Made by a program: the position numbers and the translations under genes
In this document: one piece after another, positions 1 through 5,137 of the stretch
Numbering within the stretch: the stretch's first letter is position 1
Layout: each line of letters starts with the position of its first letter
Assembly: GCA_050011315.1 (NCBI GenBank)
Contig: JBEKJI010000047.1
Span: forward strand, 1-6,256
Length of the DNA stretch: 6,256 bases
Reading direction: 5' to 3'
Origin: Fen-549 sp050011315
GTDB taxonomy: Bacteria > Actinomycetota > Thermoleophilia > Gaiellales > Gaiellaceae
The notes under the pieces: model-generated
Databases searched by the model: none
The model's input: the letters and a program-made list of their open reading frames with translations, nothing else
Told to the model about the DNA's origin: nothing

Positions 1-208
1 AGTCACTCCGGCAGCCGCGCCTACCGAGCCGGGAGACAGGTCCCACGAAGGACACGAGGTCAACGGGTGGCTGAGTCATCCCGGCACGGCAGGCACTCTC
101 CCTGTAGAGCCGGACGGATTTCTAGATCTAAGAACTACACAGAGGGTGGGGGGAGGAGAGGTGGGTCACGCCGCTTCCCGGGATTACGAAGCGAGACTCA
201 CCCAGCTA
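1..208. other. Non-coding left edge, downstream of the VOC gene
   Basis: No convincing gene. Plus-strand frames 1 and 2 stay open here, but their translations are Arg/Ser/Gly-rich without a recognisable motif, and frame 2 simply runs on as the antisense shadow of the VOC gene. Minus-strand frames are broken by several stops. A 7-base inverted repeat (28-34 with 79-85) encloses a small GTCC/GGAC pairing (40-43 with 50-53). It has no T-loop or CCA and is too short for a tRNA. I see no intrinsic terminator with a T-run for the minus-strand genes that end at 209. Confidence 0.5.
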
Positions 209-652
209 CTAGGTCGAGCGCTGACCGGGAGTCCTGCCTTTGAAGAAGACGTCCTCGTCCTTGACTCGCCCGATCCCGATCAGCCTGCCGTCGATGTCCT
301 CGACCACGAATTCATAGCATCCGTAAGGCGTGATCTCCGGCTCCCGGACGATCTTGGCGCCCTTCTCCTTCAGCTCCGCGTAGAAGAGGTCAACGCCCGC
401 GACATCCTCCGGGTCCAGATAGACGTCATAGCCGGCGCCGTAGCGCGCTGTGTTGGACTCAACCTCGCCGAATCTCGACTGGACGACGATGATCTCGACG
501 CTGTCACGGTAGAGCGTGGCGAAGGCATCCTCGGCCTCGTAGTGCTCGACCAGCTCGAAACCGAAGACATCGCGGTAGTACTCGGCGGTACGCCTCAGAT
601 CGGGCGCGACGAAGATCGGGGCAACGTTGTCGAGTCGGGCTCTCCCGGCCAT
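209..652 (-). CDS. VOC (glyoxalase/bleomycin-resistance fold) family protein
   Basis: A 147-residue single-domain protein, the usual size for one vicinal-oxygen-chelate subunit. Two beta-alpha-beta-beta-beta halves are visible: residues 9-60 (APIFVAPDL, then AEYYRDVFGFELVEHY) and 73-130 (YDVYLDPEDV, then FYAELKEKGAKIV and YEFVVEDIDGRLIGIGR). VOC proteins usually work as dimers in the cytoplasm, as metal-dependent lyases, dioxygenases or isomerases, or as metal-free drug-binding proteins. Aligned by eye, the usual His/Glu metal-ligand positions hold A11/P12, Y75/D76 and G126, so a metal-independent or binding role is more likely than a glyoxalase I reaction. The ATG start is fixed by an in-frame TAG directly before it, and no clear Shine-Dalgarno is present. 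It lies 54 bp downstream of the XRE-TPR regulator gene on the same strand and may be co-transcribed with it. Substrate unknown. Confidence 0.9.
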   Translation of the reverse strand: MAGRARLDNVAPIFVAPDLRRTAEYYRDVFGFELVEHYEAEDAFATLYRDSVEIIVVQSRFGEVESNTARYGAGYDVYLDPEDVAGVDLFYAELKEKGAKIVREPEITPYGCYEFVVEDIDGRLIGIGRVKDEDVFFKGRTPGQRST

Positions 653-706
653 CTACGGGTATGGTCGCACGCCGGCGGCTTTCGCGGCGGCGCTTCGATT
701 TTCTGG

Positions 707-2041
707 CTAGCCCGGCTGCAAAGTGCGCGGTTGCGTCTTCTTCTCGAGCTCGGCCGCTCGTCCAAGTAGCTTCGCCGCGTCGTCGCGGCGATCTTGGTCG
801 CGTAGCATCAGAGCCCAGGCGCGGCAGACACGCCCGGCCTCGTCGAACTCGTTGCTCTGCTCGAGCAGATCCACCGCCTGCTTGAACAGCGGCTCGGCTT
901 CGGCCGTACGGCCTCGCTGGGATTGCACCATCGCCAGCACTCCGATCGCGCCACCGTGGTCGCTCGGGCTTTGCGCCAGCAGCTTTAAGGCTCTATTCGC
1001 CAGTCGCTCGGCTTCGTCTGTCTCGCCGAGTCTGACTGCGCATTTCGCCTGGTCGGCGACGTAGAGGCCGAGATCCTCGAGCCTTCCCTCCTGCTCGAAC
1101 GCGCTCACGCAGCGGTCGAGCGGCCCTTTCGCCTCCTCGTAACGACCGTCGATGACCAGGATCTGCCCGAACAGGCCGTAGGCGTTGGCGAGGGCGAGCG
1201 AGTCTTCGCCGGCCTCGAGCAGCGCGATCGCCCGACGCATGTGCTCGAGCGCGGTCGCGGAGTCACCTGACATCGCGGCGATTCGGGCCAGCGTCCAGTA
1301 GGTGGAGACCTGCGCTCGCCGGTCACAGCTGTTGCCGTGGCGGCGCACCGCCTCTTCCAGCACCTCCCGCGCCTCGTCGAGGCGACCGGCATCTGTCAGC
1401 GCGTAGCTGAGGTTGACCGCCAGCCGCATGTAGGCGCCGATGTGCTCTCGGGCGTGCGTCTCGACAAAGCCGAGCGCCGATTCGAGCAGGTTGACAGCTT
1501 CGACCCGCCGGCCCACCGCGGCGTAGGCCTGGGCAAGCGCGATATAGACGTCCGGTCGCAGTGGCGGAGTGATCACCACCGAAGTGGTTGCCTCTTCGAG
1601 TAGTGGGATCGCCACGTCGTAGGCGGCTGCGGAGCCAAGGGTGAGGCCGAGCGTTGCCACGGCGCGCGCCGTCAGCATCGGATCGCCGAGCGCGCGTGCC
1701 TCGGTGACGAGCGAGCGTAACGTATCCAGGGTCGTCTCGGCTCGGGTCCCGACCCGGATCTCGAGCTCGGCATCGGCGACTCTCACCTCGAGGTCGCCGC
1801 GCGGGCCGAGCGGTCGGCCGGTTTCGAGGTATTCCGGGCTCACGTCGAGCTGCTTGGCAAGCGCACGGATCGCTCTCACCGACGGCCGTCGCAGTCCTGC
1901 CTCGATCCGCGAGATGTGGGCGGTGGTCAGGCCGGGGCCGGAAATCGCTTGCTGAGAGAGACCTTTCTCCTTGCGCAGGCGCCGCAATCGTTGGCCGAGC
2001 GTCTCCGCTGGCTCCTTGTGGGCTTCGTCCATAGGTCGCAT
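707..2041 (-). CDS. XRE-family transcriptional regulator with C-terminal TPR repeats
   Basis: A 444-residue protein. Residues 14-72 form an XRE/Cro-C1 helix-turn-helix (GQRLRRLRKEKGLSQQAIS, then TTAHISRIEAGLRRPSV, ending SPEYLETG). A linker to about residue 115 is followed by roughly eight helical TPR-like repeats over residues 120-435; clear examples are 202-235 (AGRLDEAREVLEEAV), 283-317 (DGRYEEAKGPLDRCV), 323-355 and 363-394 (GRTAEAEPLFKQAVDLL). There is no signal peptide or membrane segment, so it is a cytoplasmic DNA-binding protein whose TPR superhelix probably binds a peptide, protein or small ligand. The layout resembles RRNPP-type regulators, but I cannot assign it to that family. 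The ATG at 2041 is chosen because TAG lies directly upstream in frame and a strong AAAGGAGGT (2053-2061) precedes it; the Met at codon 4 would be too far from that site. The gene is divergent from the riboflavin operon and precedes the VOC gene. A dyad cluster 47 bp upstream of its start suggests autoregulation. Confidence 0.93.
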   Translation of the reverse strand: MRPMDEAHKEPAETLGQRLRRLRKEKGLSQQAISGPGLTTAHISRIEAGLRRPSVRAIRALAKQLDVSPEYLETGRPLGPRGDLEVRVADAELEIRVGTRAETTLDTLRSLVTEARALGDPMLTARAVATLGLTLGSAAAYDVAIPLLEEATTSVVITPPLRPDVYIALAQAYAAVGRRVEAVNLLESALGFVETHAREHIGAYMRLAVNLSYALTDAGRLDEAREVLEEAVRRHGNSCDRRAQVSTYWTLARIAAMSGDSATALEHMRRAIALLEAGEDSLALANAYGLFGQILVIDGRYEEAKGPLDRCVSAFEQEGRLEDLGLYVADQAKCAVRLGETDEAERLANRALKLLAQSPSDHGGAIGVLAMVQSQRGRTAEAEPLFKQAVDLLEQSNEFDEAGRVCRAWALMLRDQDRRDDAAKLLGRAAELEKKTQPRTLQPG

Positions 2042-2087
2042 CTAAGCCGGGGACCTCCTTTGCAGTTTAGCCGTTGGCGTATAAGAG

Positions 2088-2115
2088 TGTCAGAAGACAC
2101 GGGTGTCTTATGACA
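2088..2115. promoter_or_regulatory. Candidate operator: two TGTC-N4-GACA dyads
   Basis: TGTCAGAAGACA (2088-2099) and TGTCTTATGACA (2104-2115) share the pattern TGTC-N4-GACA and sit 16 bp apart. The inner half-sites also form a perfect palindrome, AAGACACGGGTGTCTT (2094-2109). Such paired short dyads suit dimeric XRE regulators, and the site lies just upstream of the XRE-TPR start (2041). A weak minus-strand -10-like TATACG (2083 to 2078) lies between the dyads and the gene, so a bound protein would cover the -35 side. A plus-strand TATAAG (2080-2085) with TTTGCA (2059-2064) is also possible but has only 15 bp spacing. The dyads are seen directly; the binding protein is inferred. Confidence 0.5.
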
Positions 2116-2284
2116 TAACCAGCGACCGGGTGTGCGGTTCCCAGCCTTTGTCCCTCTGATGTCAAGGAGAGGGGGTGACTCGCATGGTACGCAGCAGATT
2201 GGGTTGGTTCTAGTCCTGCCATCGACCAGCGCGGCCGGTTTTTCAGCGATCTGGCCTGTTTGAGCCAAATCTCAGAGCCGGAAA
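2116..2284. other. Intergenic stretch between the operator and the ribE leader hairpins
   Basis: No gene is supported with confidence. A 6-bp hairpin CCCTCT/AGAGGG (2152-2157 with 2168-2173) overlaps an AAGGAG motif (2164-2169). That motif sits 5 nt before a GTG opening a 12-codon frame that ends at TAG (2175-2213). A T-arm-like GGTTCTAGTCC occurs at 2206-2216, but no partner acceptor stem or anticodon arm is present. I see no clear promoter for the riboflavin operon in this stretch, although one must lie here or just upstream if the operon has its own start. Confidence 0.4.
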
Positions 2285-2375
2285 CCCTCGATCGAGGGAT
2301 GCCTATCCCGCGAGGGTAGCGCGATCGAACCGTTGCAGAGCCGGGGCGCCGGGTAGATGCCGGCGGCTCCGGCTC
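2285..2375 (+). promoter_or_regulatory. Structured 5' leader of ribE (three hairpins)
   Basis: Three consecutive stem-loops precede ribE. The first is the perfect palindrome CCCTCGATCGAGGG (2285-2298). The second is CTATCC/GGGTAG (2303-2308 with 2314-2319), which includes one G-U pair. The third spans 2338-2375: ten pairs (2338-2347 with 2366-2375, one G-U), a single bulged G at 2365, five more pairs (2348-2352 with 2360-2364) and a 7-nt loop. CGAGGG occurs twice (2293-2298 and 2311-2316), and both copies can pair with CCCTCG (2285-2290), so the first two stems can rearrange. There is no T-run, so the last stem is not a classical terminator. The conserved sequence blocks of the FMN riboswitch (RFN element) are not recognisable. 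A regulatory role is inferred from position and stability. Confidence 0.45.
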
Positions 2376-2410
2376 CCCTCGGTGGCCGCTCTCCTAGTAG
2401 CCTTGCAAAG

Positions 2411-3010
2411 GTGTTCACAGGGATCGTCAGGGAACTGGGACAGGTCGTCTCGATCGAGCAAAGCGAGCAGCAGGCGCACCTTTCTGTCACGGCGCCTGGG
2501 CTTGCGCCGGGGCTCGAGATCGGAGACTCGATCGCCGTGGACGGCTGCTGCCTGACGGCGGTGGAGATAGACGGTCAGACCATCTCCTTCGACCTCAGTC
2601 TGGAGACGCTATCGCGCAGCGCACTGGGCGCGCTCGGGCCGGGCCGCGGCGTCAATCTCGAGCCGGCGCTTCGTGCCGGAGAGTCGCTCGGTGGTCACTA
2701 CGTCCAAGGCCATGTCGATGCCGTCGGGCGCGTGCGCTCGCTCGAGCGCGAAGGAGACGGCGTGCGCATGTGGATCGAGCTGCCGCCGGAGGTGCTTCGC
2801 TATTGCGCCGAGAAGGGCTCGCTCACCGTTGCCGGTGTGTCGCTGACGATCGCCGAGCTCGGAGACGATGAAGTGGCGGTGGCTTTGATCCCGCACACGC
2901 TCGACGTGACGACGCTCGGAAACGCGGAGCCGGGCGATCTGCTTAATCTCGAGGCGGACGTGATCGCAAAGTACGTAGAGCGTCTGCTGCCGGGGAGGAC
3001 GGAGGTATGA
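2411..3010 (+). CDS. ribE: Riboflavin synthase, alpha chain
   Basis: Catalyses the last step of riboflavin synthesis, the dismutation of two 6,7-dimethyl-8-ribityllumazine molecules into riboflavin and 5-amino-6-ribitylaminouracil, as a cytoplasmic trimer. The 199-residue product has the two tandem lumazine-binding barrels of the family. Repeat 1 covers about residues 1-90 (MFTGIVRELG, GDSIAVDGCCLTAV at 38-51, RGVNLEPALR). Repeat 2 covers about 95-190 (GGHYVQGHVDAVG at 94-106, KGSLTVAGVSLTI, LIPHTLDVTTLG at 159-170, NLEADVIAKYVERLL). I chose the GTG at 2411 because it begins the conserved MFTGIV. An ATG 18 codons upstream at 2357 lies in a hairpin loop and would add a non-conserved Pro/Gly/Ser leader. 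The ribosome site before GTG is poor (GCAAAG). Its stop overlaps the ribBA start as ATGA. The gene is first in the operon and follows a structured leader. It is called ribC in some organisms. Confidence 0.97.
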   Translation: MFTGIVRELGQVVSIEQSEQQAHLSVTAPGLAPGLEIGDSIAVDGCCLTAVEIDGQTISFDLSLETLSRSALGALGPGRGVNLEPALRAGESLGGHYVQGHVDAVGRVRSLEREGDGVRMWIELPPEVLRYCAEKGSLTVAGVSLTIAELGDDEVAVALIPHTLDVTTLGNAEPGDLLNLEADVIAKYVERLLPGRTEV

Positions 3011-4272
3011 CAGCGGAAGTGAAGTCGAGCCCGGTTCCGGGATTCGCCACGATCGACGAGGCTATAGAGGACATCCGTGCCGGCAAATTCGTCGTCGTGG
3101 TCGACGCCGCCGAGCGCGAGAACGAAGGAGATCTGACGATCGCAGCTCAGTTCGCCACGCCCGAGGCGATCAACTTCATGGCCACCAACGCTCGCGGTCT
3201 CATCTGCCTGGCGCTCTCGCCGGGTCGCTGCGACGTGCTCGGCCTGGAGCAGATGACCGAGCTCAACGAGACGCCCAACCAGACCGCTTTCACCGTCTCG
3301 ATCGAGGCGCGCGAGGGGATCACGACGGGTATCTCAGCCCAAGACCGCTCGCACACCGTCCAGGTTGCGATCGATCCCAGTAAGGATTCGCGAGACATCG
3401 TTCGGCCGGGTCACGTCTTCCCGCTCCGGGCGCGTCCCGGCGGTGTGCTCGAGCGTGCCGGCCAGACCGAGGCCGCGGTCGACCTCGTGCGGCTGGCCGG
3501 CTTGATTCCGGGCGGCGTGATCTGCGAGGTGATGAAGGAAGACGGCTCGATGGCGCGCGTGCCCGACCTGATCGAGTACTGCAGCCGGCACGGGATCAAG
3601 CTGGTCGCGATCGCCGATCTGATCGAGTACCGCCGCCGCGCCGAGATGCTGGTCGAGCGGGTGACAACGGTGCGGATGCCGACCGAGTACGGCGAGTTTC
3701 GCGCGGTCGCCTATCGCGAGAAGCTGACCGGCAAGTACCACGTCGCGCTGGTGATGGGGGAGATAGAGGGAGCGGATGACGTGCTCGTGCGCGTTCACTC
3801 CGAGTGTCTGACCGGGGACGTTTTCCATTCGCTTCGCTGCGACTGCGGCGAGCAGCTCGAGTACGCGCTCGAGCGCATCGCCGGGGAAGAACGCGGCGTG
3901 CTCCTCTACATGTCGCAGGAGGGGCGCGGCATCGGTCTGCTCAACAAGCTAAAGGCATACGAGTTGCAAGAACGGGGTCTCGATACCGTCGAGGCCAATC
4001 TGGAGCTGGGCTTCGGCGCCGACGAGCGCGAATGGGGGATCGGCAACCAGATCCTCGTCGATCTCGGGCTCTCGACCATCCGCCTGTTAACCAACAACCC
4101 GCGCAAGCTGAGCATCGCCGGTTACGGACTGACGATCGTCGAGCAAATTCCGATCGTGATCTCACCCAACGTCGAGAACGAGCGCTACCTCGCGACAAAA
4201 CGAGATAAGCTCGGCCATCGATTACACCACCAAGGAATGCACCTCGATACAGAGCTGGAGGCTGAAAAGTGA
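3007..4272 (+). CDS. ribBA: Bifunctional DHBP synthase / GTP cyclohydrolase II
   Basis: This 421-residue fusion opens both branches of riboflavin synthesis. The N-terminal domain (about 13-211) makes 3,4-dihydroxy-2-butanone 4-phosphate and formate from ribulose 5-phosphate; it shows RENEGDL (37-43), TGIS (107-110), RPGHVFPLRA (133-142) and the HTEAAVDL-like QTEAAVDL (153-160). The C-terminal domain (about 217-405) converts GTP to the diamino-pyrimidinone phosphate; it shows the zinc cysteines C267, C278 and C280 in SECLTGDVFHSLRCDCG, QEGRGIGLLNKLKAY (304-318, with the tyrosine equivalent to E. coli RibA Y105), DTVEAN, ADER (338-341) and RLLTNNPRK (359-367). All residues I would expect for both reactions are present. 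One variation is that the common DDEDRENEGD reads DAAERENEGD here; the aspartate and the ENEGD acids are kept. The ATG overlaps the ribE stop, with GGGGAGGA (2992-2999) upstream, and the stop overlaps the ribH start, so translation is probably coupled. Confidence 0.98.
   Translation: MTAEVKSSPVPGFATIDEAIEDIRAGKFVVVVDAAERENEGDLTIAAQFATPEAINFMATNARGLICLALSPGRCDVLGLEQMTELNETPNQTAFTVSIEAREGITTGISAQDRSHTVQVAIDPSKDSRDIVRPGHVFPLRARPGGVLERAGQTEAAVDLVRLAGLIPGGVICEVMKEDGSMARVPDLIEYCSRHGIKLVAIADLIEYRRRAEMLVERVTTVRMPTEYGEFRAVAYREKLTGKYHVALVMGEIEGADDVLVRVHSECLTGDVFHSLRCDCGEQLEYALERIAGEERGVLLYMSQEGRGIGLLNKLKAYELQERGLDTVEANLELGFGADEREWGIGNQILVDLGLSTIRLLTNNPRKLSIAGYGLTIVEQIPIVISPNVENERYLATKRDKLGHRLHHQGMHLDTELEAEK
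4257..4261 (+). promoter_or_regulatory. Ribosome-binding site of ribH, inside the end of ribBA
   Basis: GGAGG lies 7 nt before the GTG at 4269 and within the last codons of ribBA. Together with the GTGA start/stop overlap, it supports initiation at 4269. The unusual N-terminal extension of RibH is therefore probably translated and not an annotation artefact. Confidence 0.75.
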
Positions 4273-5072
4273 GCGGTAAGGGATCTAGACCAGACGAATC
4301 GGACCAGCCGGCTCCGTTCGATCAGAACCCCTGGCCTGGTCAACCCGGCTACAAACCGCTGAGGCCGCCGCGCGGATCGCACAACAAGCCGCCTGCGATC
4401 CCCGAGCCGGAACCGCCCGCCGCCGAGGTCGTGGTTCCCGAGGCACCCGCAGCCGCGGACGTCAGTCCGCTGCAGGCTTTCGTCGAGCCCAAGCCCGAGC
4501 CCGCGCCCGAGCCCGAGCCCGAGCCCGCGCCTGAGCCCGCGCCTGGGCCGGTCGCCGGGGCGCTCTCGAGCGAGCACGCCGTCGGCGATCTACATATTCC
4601 CGCCGGGTACCGGACGATCGAGGGCCTGCCTCTCGGCGGCGGCCGCAATGTCGGAATCGCGGTCAGCCGTTTCAACGGCCAGGTTGCCAACGGCCTGCTC
4701 TCGAGCGCTCTTGCGGAGCTGGAGAGGCTGGGTGTGCGCGACGACTCGGTCACGATCATGCCCGTGCCGGGCGCTTTCGAGTTGCCGCTGGCGGCGATGG
4801 CTCTTTCCAAGTCACGCCGATACAGCTGCGTGATCGCTCTCGGCTGCGTGATCCGGGGCGAGACGCCGCATTTCGAGTACGTCGCCGGTGAGGCCGCCAG
4901 CGGCATTCTCCTGGCGGGGCTCGAGACGGGCGTGCCGGTCGCTTTCGGCGTGCTAACCGTGGACACGATCGAGCAGGCGGAATCGCGGCTGGAGAAGGGC
5001 GCCGAGGCGGCCCGGAGCGCGCTCGAAATGGCCGACGCCTTCGGTCGCCTGCGCTTGACCGCCGGAAGCTAG
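4269..5072 (+). CDS. ribH: 6,7-dimethyl-8-ribityllumazine synthase with long Pro/Glu-rich N-terminal extension
   Basis: Condenses 5-amino-6-ribitylaminouracil with DHBP to give the lumazine substrate of RibE. The enzyme domain lies in residues about 113-263 of 267: SRFN (133-136), VPGAFELP (166-173), ALGCVIRGETPHFEYV (190-205, with the catalytic-type H201), FGVLTVDTIEQA (226-237) and ALEMADAFGRLR. Normal family members are about 150-160 residues. Here about 112 extra residues precede the domain, rich in Pro, Glu and Ala, with no hydrophobic segment or signal peptide, so probably disordered; residues 73-92 alternate E/K/A with P. After R240 (equivalent to Aquifex R127) the usual AG-x-K-x-GNKG loop is shortened to LEKG, about five residues less. 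The GTG start is supported by GGAGG at 4257-4261 and a 4-base overlap with ribBA. Lumazine synthases assemble as pentamers or 60-subunit shells, so the extension would be presented many times over. Its role is unknown. Confidence 0.96.
   Translation: MSGKGSRPDESDQPAPFDQNPWPGQPGYKPLRPPRGSHNKPPAIPEPEPPAAEVVVPEAPAAADVSPLQAFVEPKPEPAPEPEPEPAPEPAPGPVAGALSSEHAVGDLHIPAGYRTIEGLPLGGGRNVGIAVSRFNGQVANGLLSSALAELERLGVRDDSVTIMPVPGAFELPLAAMALSKSRRYSCVIALGCVIRGETPHFEYVAGEAASGILLAGLETGVPVAFGVLTVDTIEQAESRLEKGAEAARSALEMADAFGRLRLTAGS
4485..4544 (+). repeat. Degenerate hexanucleotide repeat encoding (E/A/K)-P dipeptides in ribH
   Basis: Ten tandem 6-base units, mostly GAGCCC with GCGCCC, GCGCCT and one AAGCCC, encode ten X-Pro dipeptides (residues 73-92 of RibH). 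The unit is a multiple of three, so gain or loss of copies would change the length of the extension without breaking the frame. Three GAGCCC units in a row (4509-4526) are identical. Confidence 0.85.
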
Positions 5073-5137
5073 CCTGTTAACGAGATCTCAACGGCTTTCT
5101 TAGCCCGGTTTCATCCGCTTCTGCAAGAGTGCCGCCA

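Noticed and set aside
28..85. tRNA or riboswitch suggested by the GCCGGGA/TCCCGGC inverted repeat
   Set aside because: Too short for a tRNA, no T-loop, and no conserved riboswitch core that I recognise.
146..769. Long plus-strand open frame of about 207 codons
   Set aside because: It is antisense to the VOC gene and the end of the XRE-TPR gene, has no domain signal, and is explained by GC-rich third positions on the opposite strand.
2196..2225. tRNA-like T-arm (GGTTCTAGTCC followed by CATCGACCA)
   Set aside because: The T-stem has a mismatch, and no matching acceptor strand, D-arm or anticodon arm lies upstream.
1927..2268. Minus-strand open frame of 113 codons across the operator and the XRE-TPR start
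   Set aside because: It overlaps the true regulator start in another frame, has Arg/Pro/Cys-rich translation with no motif, and no good ribosome site.
2116..2410. FMN riboswitch (RFN element) ahead of ribE
   Set aside because: I looked for the conserved blocks of the element and could not find them; the hairpins seen do not match its multi-branched layout.
2357..2410. Earlier ATG start for ribE adding 18 residues
   Set aside because: The added residues are not part of the family, the ATG sits in a hairpin loop without a ribosome site, and the conserved MFTGIV begins exactly at the GTG at 2411.
4349..4966. Long minus-strand open frame opposite ribH
   Set aside because: It is the antisense shadow of ribH; its Ser/Gly-rich repeats mirror the Pro/Glu hexanucleotide repeat.
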